A stretch of 64,000 bases of DNA from an uncultured archaeon (GTDB lineage Archaea; Nanobdellota; Nanobdellia; Pacearchaeales; GW2011-AR1). The stretch's first letter is position 1; each line of letters opens with the position of its first letter. The stretch lies in the NCBI GenBank assembly GCA_937982425.1, contig CALJLT010000032.1:1-64000 (forward strand), written 5' to 3'. The translations under genes and the position numbers were made by a program. The notes under the pieces were generated by a model that was not told the DNA's origin, did no database searches, and saw only the letters and a program-made list of their open reading frames with translations. Positions 23,670 through 30,573 of this stretch are shown here, in pieces.

Positions 23670-24179
23670 TTATTTCTTTTTTATCCCAGATCCTTTCCTT
23701 CTATTAGGTCTGAAATTAGATTTAGTTCTTTGACCTCTCAAAGGCAATTTAAGAGTGTGCCTTATTCCCCTATAACTTCTTATTTTTTTTAATCTTTTTA
23801 TATCAAACTCACTTTTCAATTCTAAATCAGTTCCAACCATATGATTTTCTTTTCCACTTTCAAAATCATTTTTTCTATTGTATAAATACCTTGGAATCTC
23901 TGGATTTTTTAAAAAAGATTCTATTTTTTTTATTTCAGTTTCACTAAGTTCTCCTATTTTTTTTGATTCAGGAATATTCAATTTTTTACAAGTTGCATTA
24001 GAGATAGACCAAGAAACTCCTTTTATTTTTGTTAAGCCGGCATAAACCTTTGTTTTACCCTCTATATCTTTAGAAAGAATTCTTACAACTCTATCTTTAT
24101 ACTCTTGCTTAACGGCTGGCCTAACATTTTCAGGCCTTGCCACTTTTTCATTTTTTTTAGGTTCTTCTTGTTTTTTCAT
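23670..24179 (-). CDS. rps13: 30S ribosomal protein S13
   Basis: The product is 169 residues. The helix-two-turn-helix region, VGTDLELKSEFDIKRLKKIR, and the archaeal tail SYRGIRHTLKLPLRGQRTKS are characteristic of uS13. The N-terminal extension is Lys/Glu-rich. It overlaps the DUF655 gene by 4 bp. Confidence 0.96.
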   Translation of the reverse strand: MKKQEEPKKNEKVARPENVRPAVKQEYKDRVVRILSKDIEGKTKVYAGLTKIKGVSWSISNATCKKLNIPESKKIGELSETEIKKIESFLKNPEIPRYLYNRKNDFESGKENHMVGTDLELKSEFDIKRLKKIRSYRGIRHTLKLPLRGQRTKSNFRPNRRKGSGIKKK

Positions 24180-24709
24180 TTTGTAAATAGATTATATCTT
24201 TCCATATTTGTTAATTCTTGAAATATCCGTTTTTCAACTGCTTTTTCAGGATCCGGAAGATTAGAAATTCTTTCTTTCATTTCTTGAAATGAAGTGAAAG
24301 GTTTTTCTTCCCTTACACGCAAAATTTCTTGCATGTGCTTTTTTCCGATTCCAGGTAAAAGCTCAATCTGGTGAAGTCTTTTATTTATTGCAAGAGATTC
24401 ATTAAAAAACTTTATAAGTTTTTCTTCTTGTTCTTTCACAACCTTAGATATTACTTCTTGAAGTTGATTTTTTCCAGCTTCAGTAAGTTTTTCTCTCTTA
24501 AGTCTTCCGAGGATATAATAAACTTTATCTCTCTTACCCTCTCCGATGTAGACTTCTTCTCCAATCTCAAGTGCTTCTCCTCTCCTAGGTACTAATTCTA
24601 GAAGAGTAAAATTGTTTTTACCAATAGCTTGAGCTATAGGCATTCTTTTTTTCTCCAAAGGATAACCGTTTGGCAAATATTCGAGTATTACTGCATAATC
24701 TTCTTTCAT
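24176..24709 (-). CDS. DUF655 protein with helix-hairpin-helix
   Basis: A 177-residue archaeal DUF655 protein: an N-terminal beta part (VILEYLPNGYPLEKKRMPIA, LEIGEEVYIGEGKRDKVYYI) and a C-terminal helix-hairpin-helix (LLPGIGKKHMQEILREREEK-like; IELLPGIGKKHMQEIL). It probably binds nucleic acid. It is conserved in archaea beside rpoF and rpl21e, exactly as here. Confidence 0.9.
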   Translation of the reverse strand: MKEDYAVILEYLPNGYPLEKKRMPIAQAIGKNNFTLLELVPRRGEALEIGEEVYIGEGKRDKVYYILGRLKREKLTEAGKNQLQEVISKVVKEQEEKLIKFFNESLAINKRLHQIELLPGIGKKHMQEILRVREEKPFTSFQEMKERISNLPDPEKAVEKRIFQELTNMERYNLFTK

Positions 24710-24714
24710 TTTCT

Positions 24715-25014
24715 TTATTTATATTGTTTAATTGTGTCCAAAACATGGTTGATCTCGTTTTCATCAAGGTTTATTTGTTGAGTTATTTTTTGAAGTTCTT
24801 CTTTACTATCTGGAAGAAGATCAATTATCTTAGTTATTGAATTTTCATTCAATTTAAGGATATTTAATTTCCTAATTTTTTCTCTAAGTTCTTTTCCTTC
24901 CTTAGCACTAAGGATATTAAAACTCTTTATAAATGTTTTAACTTCGTTACTACTAGAATCTTTAATATATTCTAATGATTCCGGAAAGCTTAAAGGTTGT
25001 CTTGATTTTATCAT
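24715..25014 (-). CDS. rpoF: RNA polymerase subunit F (Rpb4)
   Basis: This 99-residue helical protein matches archaeal RpoF, which forms the polymerase stalk with RpoE. The helix pattern (PLSFPESLEYIKDSSSNEVK, then EGKELREKIRKLNIL) and the position between rpl21e and DUF655 support the call. Confidence 0.85.
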   Translation of the reverse strand: MIKSRQPLSFPESLEYIKDSSSNEVKTFIKSFNILSAKEGKELREKIRKLNILKLNENSITKIIDLLPDSKEELQKITQQINLDENEINHVLDTIKQYK

Positions 25015-25015
25015 T

Positions 25016-25270
25016 TTATTGTTTTATTTTTTTTAAGTGTACTGGATGAATTAAATATGTTTTTTCTTTAGATTGATCTTTTAAGTTTACTACCTGAAAA
25101 TCTCCTTGTTTCCCCTTAATAACTCCTGTTCTTCCTTGCATTCTTTTTGGAACGTTAGAGGTCAAGGATCTCTCTAAAACAACTGCAACACTATCTCCTT
25201 TCTCAAGTTTTTGAAAATATTTACTTAAAGGAATCTTTCCCCTAGTTCTAATTTGCTTTCTCATTACCAT
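25016..25270 (-). CDS. rpl21e: 50S ribosomal protein L21e
   Basis: The frame is open further upstream, but the eL21 homology begins at MVMRKQIRTRGKIPLSKYFQ, so the start is ATG 25270 (or 25264, giving 82 residues). The product is about 84 residues with the family signature VPKRMQGRTGVIKGKQGDFQ. It overlaps nothing; the zinc-ribbon gene upstream ends at 25329. Confidence 0.92.
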   Translation of the reverse strand: MVMRKQIRTRGKIPLSKYFQKLEKGDSVAVVLERSLTSNVPKRMQGRTGVIKGKQGDFQVVNLKDQSKEKTYLIHPVHLKKIKQ

Positions 25271-25328
25271 GATTAACTGAAAAAAAGCCCCTTTAAAAAA
25301 CTTCTCTTTTAGAAATAAAAAGAAAGGT

Positions 25329-25496
25329 TTAATTTCGAGAATGACAAAGGTCCCCATTATTCCTAGCAGATTCCATGTTATCAACTATTGCTTTGAACAT
25401 CTTGTCTCCCCAAACACGTGTTCCGCATCTATCACAAAAATCGATAACGCTGTCATCCGAAATGGCAGTTTTACAATAAATACATTTTTTGGACAT
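25329..25496 (-). CDS. Small zinc-ribbon protein
   Basis: A 55-residue protein that overlaps a spurious longer frame. It begins MSKKCIYCKTAISDDSVIDF followed by CDRCGTRVWGDKMFKAIVDN: two CxxC pairs (Cys5/Cys8 and Cys21/Cys24) that should bind one zinc. The C-terminal segment (MESARNNGDL) is typical of a small archaeal zinc-ribbon family found next to ribosomal genes. Exact role unknown. Confidence 0.85.
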   Translation of the reverse strand: MSKKCIYCKTAISDDSVIDFCDRCGTRVWGDKMFKAIVDNMESARNNGDLCHSRN

Positions 25497-25608
25497 TTTT
25501 CACCTCACCTCATTTTGAATTTCTTTTAGTTTTTAAATATTTATGTAAATAAAATGCCAACTTTTGGATAAACACAACTTTTAAAAACTCATAATTGCGA
25601 ACTATAAT

Positions 25609-25806
25609 ATGATAATTCCAGTTAGATGTTTTTCTTGTGGAAAACCTATTGGTCACCTTTGGGAAGAATTCAAAAAGAGAACTTCTGAAGGAGAATCTAA
25701 AAAATCAGTTTTGGATGATTTAGGATTGGAGAGATTTTGTTGCAGAAGTGTTTTTTTAGGCCAAGCTGACACGATTGAACTTGTTTCTAAATTCAAAAAG
25801 TCTTAA
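25609..25806 (+). CDS. rpoN: RNA polymerase subunit N (Rpb10)
   Basis: A 65-residue RpoN with the zinc site CFSCG (residues 8-11 region) and the CCR motif near residues 45-47 (ERFCCRSVFLG). It helps assemble the D-L-N-P platform of polymerase. In many archaea rpoN follows rps9. Here it lies on the opposite strand just upstream of rpl21e. Confidence 0.95.
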   Translation: MIIPVRCFSCGKPIGHLWEEFKKRTSEGESKKSVLDDLGLERFCCRSVFLGQADTIELVSKFKKS

Positions 25807-25830
25807 ATACCTTTTTGGATTTATCTTCTT

Positions 25831-26574
25831 ATGGAAATAGAATTTTATGAAGAGTTTCCAAATGAAAAAAACCTTAAGAAACTCAAAACAATAAAATTTC
25901 CAACCAAAATCTTTATTGCAGCAAAATCTCTAGAAGAATTTCAACGCCATGAAAAAATGGCAAAGTCATATAAAAAAGATTTAGAGGTAGCCTATTGGCC
26001 AATAATTAAAAATTCTTATTGGATATCCCCTTTTTCAAATAATAAGGATTTGTCAGAATTGTTCGAAGAATTAAACACAATCAGAAATCACCTTTTAATT
26101 GATTTGGAGTTGCCCTTAAGAAAAAGGTGGAAAATGTATTTTAAGAATTTTTTTTCATTTAGAAAAAATAAGAAATTGATAAAACATTTTCTAGAGAAAA
26201 ATAAAAGAAGAATAACTACTGCGGAATATCCTTTTATTTTTATTTCAAAATTTATGAGGATCATGGGATTGAATTATAATATTGATTATGAGAGAAGTAT
26301 AATGTGGTATTCTAGTATGATGAAAAGAAGAATAAATAGTCTTGTTAAGAAAAATCTGATAAAATTAAATAGTAAATCAAACTATTCAATATCTTTGGGA
26401 ACAATTGCAATAGGGATCTTGGGAAATGAGCCCATTCTTTCTCCAGAGAATTTAGAAAAAGATTTAGAATTTATAAAAAAGACAGGATTCAAAAAAGTTG
26501 TAATCTTCAGATTAGAAGGAATAAATAAAGATTACCTAAAAATATTAAATAAATTTTCAAAATTAAAAGGGTGA
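25831..26574 (+). CDS. Conserved hypothetical protein, perhaps a TIM-barrel remnant
   Basis: A 247-residue soluble protein beginning MEIEFYEEFPNEKNLKKLKT. It has alternating beta/alpha segments (TKIFIAAKSLEEFQRHEKMA, KKDLEVAYWPII) and ends with GFKKVVIFRLEGINKDYLKI, which could be barrel strands. The middle is basic and helical. I do not recognise a family. Its stop codon touches the 3' end of the convergent 5S rRNA gene. Confidence 0.7.
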   Translation: MEIEFYEEFPNEKNLKKLKTIKFPTKIFIAAKSLEEFQRHEKMAKSYKKDLEVAYWPIIKNSYWISPFSNNKDLSELFEELNTIRNHLLIDLELPLRKRWKMYFKNFFSFRKNKKLIKHFLEKNKRRITTAEYPFIFISKFMRIMGLNYNIDYERSIMWYSSMMKRRINSLVKKNLIKLNSKSNYSISLGTIAIGILGNEPILSPENLEKDLEFIKKTGFKKVVIFRLEGINKDYLKILNKFSKLKG

Positions 26575-26688
26575 AAGACGACTTGAAGGTTTCGCGTCTT
26601 GTCGGACACTACTTGCCAACAACGTAGGAAGCTTAACTTCTGTGTTCGGAAAGGGAACAGGTGTTTCCAACCTACTATGGCCGTCTTC
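26574..26688 (-). rRNA. rrf: 5S ribosomal RNA
   Basis: On the minus strand the sequence starts GAAGACGGCCATAGTAGG and contains the universal CCGAACACAGAAGTTAAGC block. It closes with GTCGTCTTTC, pairing with the 5' end. Length is about 115 nt. No 16S or 23S gene is in the window, so the 5S gene is separate from the main rRNA genes. Confidence 0.93.
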
Positions 26689-26753
26689 AAAATTAAAGGT
26701 AATGTTTCATTTATAAAGTTTTTTATACTGCTCTTTTTCTATAATGTTAATAT

Positions 26754-26836
26754 GCAGGGGTGCCAGAGTGGTCAAATGGGCTGGATTAAGGCTCCAGTGG
26801 TGTATGCCTACGCAGGTTCGAATCCTGTCCCTTGCA
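26754..26836 (+). tRNA. tRNA-Leu, anticodon AAG by simple folding
   Basis: Class II tRNA: acceptor GCAGGGG with CCCTTGC (one G-T pair), D-arm CCA...TGG, anticodon stem CTGGA/TCCAG around loop TTAAGGC, long variable arm TGGTGTATGCCTACG, T-arm CAGGTTCGAATCCTG and discriminator A. Aligned with tRNA-Leu(CAA) at 11102, positions 34-36 are AAG. An A at position 34 is unusual in archaea, which normally use GAG for this codon box. Confidence 0.93.
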
Positions 26837-26848
26837 TAAAACAAACTT

Positions 26849-26924
26849 GCTCGGGTAACTCAGCCTGGATTAGAGTGCCACCCTCCTAAGGTGGAAGTCG
26901 CAGGTTCAAATCCTGTCCCGGGCA
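26849..26924 (+). tRNA. tRNA-Arg (CCT)
   Basis: Acceptor GCTCGGG pairs with CCCGGGC (one G-T pair). The anticodon stem CCACC/GGTGG encloses loop CTCCTAA (anticodon CCT, reads AGG), the T-arm is GCAGGTTCAAATCCTGT and the discriminator is A. It lies 12 bp after tRNA-Leu and is likely cotranscribed with it. Confidence 0.94.
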
Positions 26925-27398
26925 TTAAAGCACAAAAATCATAATTATAACCGTATAAAAAAGAACAATCAACTCATTTATTATTAAATAATTTTGAGAA
27001 ATTTCGTAATTATTTTTTAATTTAAACATCACATATAAAATTAAAATCCATTGCAAAAAAAGAACATGAAAATAAATAAAAAATTTACTAAAAAAAGAAA
27101 TTGCAATAACCTTTATGAATGTAACGAGAGTAAAAGAAAGACATAAATTTATAAGAAATATAGAAAAATATTCTTTTCTTTTTTCAATAAGGCCTATTTT
27201 AAATTTCCTTGTTAGGGTATTAAGAAAACCTAAAAAAACAAAACCAAAACTAAGTCCTATAAACCAACCGATATATGGTTGTAAAAAACTAAATGTCTTT
27301 TCAAATAATTCAAATTTAATAATTTCTAAAAAAGTAATAATTCCCATTGAGAAAAAAATAATTAATTCAAGAAAAAGAAAGGTTTTCTTTTTATCCAT
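26925..27398 (-). CDS. Membrane protein, unknown
   Basis: A 157-residue protein with about four or five hydrophobic helices (near 6-24, 40-62, 80-103, 107-122, 137-156) and short basic loops. No family recognised. It lies between tRNA genes, with its stop directly beside the 3' end of tRNA-Arg. Confidence 0.65.
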   Translation of the reverse strand: MDKKKTFLFLELIIFFSMGIITFLEIIKFELFEKTFSFLQPYIGWFIGLSFGFVFLGFLNTLTRKFKIGLIEKRKEYFSIFLINLCLSFTLVTFIKVIAISFFSKFFIYFHVLFLQWILILYVMFKLKNNYEISQNYLIINELIVLFYTVIIMIFVL

Positions 27399-27483
27399 AT
27401 ATAAAACAAATAAAACTTATTAATAAATCTTATTAACCAAAATAGTAAGGTTTATTAAATAAGCCATCAAAAAATAAGTATAG

Positions 27484-27555
27484 GCGTCGGTAGTATAGTG
27501 GTTAGTATAATTGGCTTCCACCCAGTTGACCCGGGTTCGAATCCCGGCCGGCGCA
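27484..27555 (+). tRNA. tRNA-Gly (TCC)
   Basis: Acceptor GCGTCGG pairs with CCGGCGC, anticodon stem ATTGG/CCAGT encloses CTTCCAC (anticodon TCC), T-arm CCCGGGTTCGAATCCCGG, discriminator A. Its last 8 bases and the 10 that follow are repeated exactly at 27645-27662. Confidence 0.95.
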
Positions 27556-27565
27556 TTTCATTTTA
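27548..27565 (+). repeat. 18-bp direct repeat at tRNA-Gly 3' end, copy 1
   Basis: CCGGCGCATTTCATTTTA covers the end of tRNA-Gly and ten downstream bases. It is identical to 27645-27662. Duplication of a tRNA 3' end is the usual mark of site-specific integration, or of local duplication. Confidence 0.95.
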
Positions 27566-27644
27566 GGCGGGATGATAACTTCGAATCTGGGTATCTTCTG
27601 ACATCCTCCATTACAAATGTTTTGACGACAGGAGTGCGAACATT
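27566..27644 (+). ncRNA. Possible box C/D-like small RNA between direct repeats
   Basis: This 79-bp stretch is GC-richer than its surroundings. It has ATGATAA (near box C consensus, 27572-27578), CTGA (box D', 27598-27601) and TTGACGA (C'-like, 27622-27628). The bases before CTGA include GGGTATCT, complementary to the universal 16S rRNA motif AGATACCC. A final D box is not seen. This is a weak call. Confidence 0.25.
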
Positions 27645-27662
27645 CCGGCGCATTTCATTTTA
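27645..27662 (+). repeat. 18-bp direct repeat, copy 2
   Basis: Exact second copy of the tRNA-Gly 3'-end sequence, 97 bp downstream of copy 1. Confidence 0.95.
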
Positions 27663-27697
27663 AAAATCTTTATATATAGCTAAATTTTCCTTAAATA

Positions 27698-28570
27698 ATG
27701 AAGATTGCAAAATTACATGATAAATATTATAAAAAAATACTAATATTTCCCGCAATTTTAATTATTATCTCTTTAATTTATTTAATAAATTTCAATACAA
27801 TAAATGGAGATTTTATTTACAAAGATATTTCTTTAACAGGAGGAACAACAATAACGATTTATGGAGAAATAAATCAAGCCGAATTAGAGAGTTTTCTTCT
27901 AGGAAAATTAGAAGATCTAAACACAAGACAAGTTTATGATTTTACTACACGTGAACAAAAAGCAATCATAATTGAAACAACTTCTGAAGGAGAATATTCT
28001 CTTAATTTAATAGAAGAATTTTTAGGATACGAACTCACAGAAGGAGAGAATTTTGATTTTGAATTTACTGGTTCAAGTTTAAGCGAAAATTTTTATAAAC
28101 AACTTTTATTCGCAATTTTATTGGCTTTTATTTTAATGGCGGTAGTTGTGTTCATTATTTTTAGAACGGCAATACCTTCTTTAGCAGTAATAATTTCTGC
28201 GTTTGCAAATATTCTTATGACTTTGGTTTTTGTAAATCTAATTGGAATGAAAATGTCTACAGCTGGAATTGTAGCTTTCTTAATGCTTATCGGTTATTCT
28301 GTAGACACGGATATTCTGTTAACAAACAGAGTTCTTAAAAGAAAAGAAGGAACAATAAACCAAAGAATTTTTGGTGCTTTTAAAACTGGAATGACTATGA
28401 CTCTAACTTCTCTATTTGCTTTTTTATTTGCTTTATTTTTAGTAAAGTCTTTTTCAAATGTTTTAACACAAATTTTTTCAATTTTAGTAATTGGGTTAGG
28501 TTTTGATTTAATTAATACATGGATTACAAACGTTTCAATAATTAAATGGTACGCTGAAAGAAAAAAATGA
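27698..28570 (+). CDS. secF: Protein-export membrane protein SecF
   Basis: A 290-residue protein with one N-terminal helix, a periplasm-like outer domain (about 40-130) and a bundle of five helices (about 135-285). The DISLTGGTTITIYG-like start (YKDISLTGGTTITIYG) and GYSVDTDILLTNRV are SecF signatures. With SecD it uses ion flow to help pull proteins through SecYEG. It overlaps secD by 4 bp; archaea keep this F-then-D order. Confidence 0.95.
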   Translation: MKIAKLHDKYYKKILIFPAILIIISLIYLINFNTINGDFIYKDISLTGGTTITIYGEINQAELESFLLGKLEDLNTRQVYDFTTREQKAIIIETTSEGEYSLNLIEEFLGYELTEGENFDFEFTGSSLSENFYKQLLFAILLAFILMAVVVFIIFRTAIPSLAVIISAFANILMTLVFVNLIGMKMSTAGIVAFLMLIGYSVDTDILLTNRVLKRKEGTINQRIFGAFKTGMTMTLTSLFAFLFALFLVKSFSNVLTQIFSILVIGLGFDLINTWITNVSIIKWYAERKK

Positions 28571-30093
28571 AATTGACTTTTAAAATTTGGATTTTATTAA
28601 TTTTAGTTTTCTTTTCACTAGTAGCTATTTTTGGAATTCCCCCAAAAGCAATTCAATCCGGAGTTTTAATAACAGATGTTGAAAAATCAAGCAGCGTTTT
28701 TGAACAAGGACTTAGGGCAGGAGATATTTTAATATCTGTAAATGGAAATTCGATAAAAAATTTAGAAGATTATTCTCAAATAGTTTCAGAATATCCCAAA
28801 TTAAATGAAGAGAGAATAACTTTTTTAACTCAAAATAAAAAAGAGATAATTGTTTTTGAAAAAGAATTTCCCCCAATATCTATTTCTAAAATTCCTCAAA
28901 CAAATATAGAGTTAGGATTAGATCTTGCGGGAGGTTCAAGGGCTTTAATTAAAGCAGAAAATAAATCCCTAACTTCTGAGGAAGCTTCAGATTTAGCGAC
29001 AATAACTGCAAACAGACTAAATGCTTTTGGATTAACTGATCTTTTTGTAACTTCTGTTTCAGATTTATCCGGAAATAATTTTATGTTAATCGAAATAGCG
29101 GGTGCAACTCCTAAGGATTTGAGAAATTTAATCTCAGAGCAAGGAGAATTTGAAGCAAGAATTGGAAATAAGACTGTCTTCACAGGGGGAGAAAGAGATA
29201 TAGCTTCAGTAGGAAGAGATGCACAAAATGCAAGGATAGAATCATGTGATCAAAGTTCAGACGGGACTTATTATTGTACTTTTAGTTTTACAATAACTCT
29301 TAGTCCAGAAGCCGCAAAAAAACACGCAGATATAACTTCTAATCTTGGAGTAAATATGACTTCTCAAGGAAATTATCTCTCTGAAAAGTTAGATCTAATC
29401 TTAGATGGAAATTTAGTGGATAGTTTGTTAATTAGTGAAGGATTAAAGGGTCAATTAACAACCCAAATTTCTATTTCCGGATCTGGAACAGGACAGACTT
29501 ATGATGATGCTCTAAATTCCGCAAAAGAAAATATGAAAAAACTTCAAACTATTCTTATGACGGGAAGTTTACCTTATAAATTAGAAATTGTCAAATTAGA
29601 TACAATTTCCCCCACTCTAGGAAAAGAAATTATAAAAACGATTATTTTTACTGCATTAGGAATAATTTTAATTGTAGCATTAACTTTGTTTTTTAGATAT
29701 AAAAGTTTCAAATCTTCTTTGGCTTTAGTAGCAACTACAATTTCAGAAGTTATAATAATTTTGGGGGTTGCAGCGATGATAAGGTGGAACATAGATCTTC
29801 CGGGAATCGCAGGAATTTTAGCAACTCTTGGAACAGGAGTTGATGATTTAATCATCCTTTTAGATGAGTCGAATCAAAAAGTAATTCTAAGTTTAAAGCA
29901 AAGATTAAAGAGAGGATTTGTAATTATTATGGGAGCCTATTTTACAACTTTTGCTTCTCTACTTCCTCTTATATGGGCAGGAGCAGGATTATTGAAAGGA
30001 TTTGCAATAACAACAATGATAGGAATTTCTGTAGGAGTTTTTATAACTAGACCTGCATTCTCAGACATGATAAAGGGTCTAAAAAAAGAATAA
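28567..30093 (+). CDS. secD: Protein-export membrane protein SecD with PDZ-like domain
   Basis: A 508-residue SecD: an N-terminal helix, the P1 region with IELGLDLAGGSRALIKAENK at about 117-136, and a six-helix C-terminal RND bundle containing GIAGILATLGTGVDDLIILL. Between helix 1 and P1, residues about 30-95 look like a PDZ domain (SGVLITDVEKSSSVFEQGLR, AGDILISVNGNSI), which is not part of bacterial SecD. The DDLI motif in the bundle corresponds to the proton-relay position. Confidence 0.95.
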   Translation: MKLTFKIWILLILVFFSLVAIFGIPPKAIQSGVLITDVEKSSSVFEQGLRAGDILISVNGNSIKNLEDYSQIVSEYPKLNEERITFLTQNKKEIIVFEKEFPPISISKIPQTNIELGLDLAGGSRALIKAENKSLTSEEASDLATITANRLNAFGLTDLFVTSVSDLSGNNFMLIEIAGATPKDLRNLISEQGEFEARIGNKTVFTGGERDIASVGRDAQNARIESCDQSSDGTYYCTFSFTITLSPEAAKKHADITSNLGVNMTSQGNYLSEKLDLILDGNLVDSLLISEGLKGQLTTQISISGSGTGQTYDDALNSAKENMKKLQTILMTGSLPYKLEIVKLDTISPTLGKEIIKTIIFTALGIILIVALTLFFRYKSFKSSLALVATTISEVIIILGVAAMIRWNIDLPGIAGILATLGTGVDDLIILLDESNQKVILSLKQRLKRGFVIIMGAYFTTFASLLPLIWAGAGLLKGFAITTMIGISVGVFITRPAFSDMIKGLKKE

Positions 30094-30094
30094 A

Positions 30095-30550
30095 ATGTTT
30101 CCCAAAGCCCATATAATCTATGGATTCTTATTTTCTTTATTTTTTTATATAATTTTTCCTAAAACACCCCTAATTTATGTTTTTGCAATATTTATTTCAA
30201 GCTTTTTAATAGATTTTGACCATTATCTTTATTATATCTTCCATAAAAAAGATTTTTCTTTAAAAAATTCTTTCGTCTACTTCAAGAAAAAAATAAATCT
30301 ATTAAAAAAACTTCCAAAAAACAGAAGAAAAAAAATTTCAAGAGGAATTTATATTTTCCACGGAATAGAATCAGTTTTTATTTTATTAATAATGGGCCAT
30401 TTTTTACACAAGGTTTTCTATTTTGTTTCTATTGGAGTTTTATTCCATTTAGTTTTAGATCAAATAGATAGACTACTTTTCTATAAATATCCTTCAAAGA
30501 TTTCAATAATTTACGATCTTTTTCTATTTTCAAAGTTAGAAAGATTTTAA
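30095..30550 (+). CDS. Membrane-bound metal-dependent hydrolase-like protein (DUF457/YdjM)
   Basis: This 151-residue membrane protein has the pattern of the YdjM/LexA-regulated hydrolase family: His near the N-terminus (KAHIIYGFLF), an acidic/His group DFDHYLYY at about 41-48, a further His (IFHGIES), and HLVLDQID near the C-terminus. These residues form a membrane-embedded metal site. The substrate is unknown. It follows secD by 1 bp. Confidence 0.82.
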   Translation: MFPKAHIIYGFLFSLFFYIIFPKTPLIYVFAIFISSFLIDFDHYLYYIFHKKDFSLKNSFVYFKKKINLLKKLPKNRRKKISRGIYIFHGIESVFILLIMGHFLHKVFYFVSIGVLFHLVLDQIDRLLFYKYPSKISIIYDLFLFSKLERF

Positions 30551-30573
30551 AAACGATTTATCTTGTTATTTTG

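Noticed and set aside
25271-25384. N-terminal extension of L21e
   Set aside because: The residues before MVMRKQ do not resemble L21e, and part of the extension overlaps the zinc-ribbon gene at 25329-25496.
26599-26889. Open frame of 96 codons over the 5S/tRNA area
   Set aside because: It lies across 5S rRNA and two tRNA genes, which are clear from structure.
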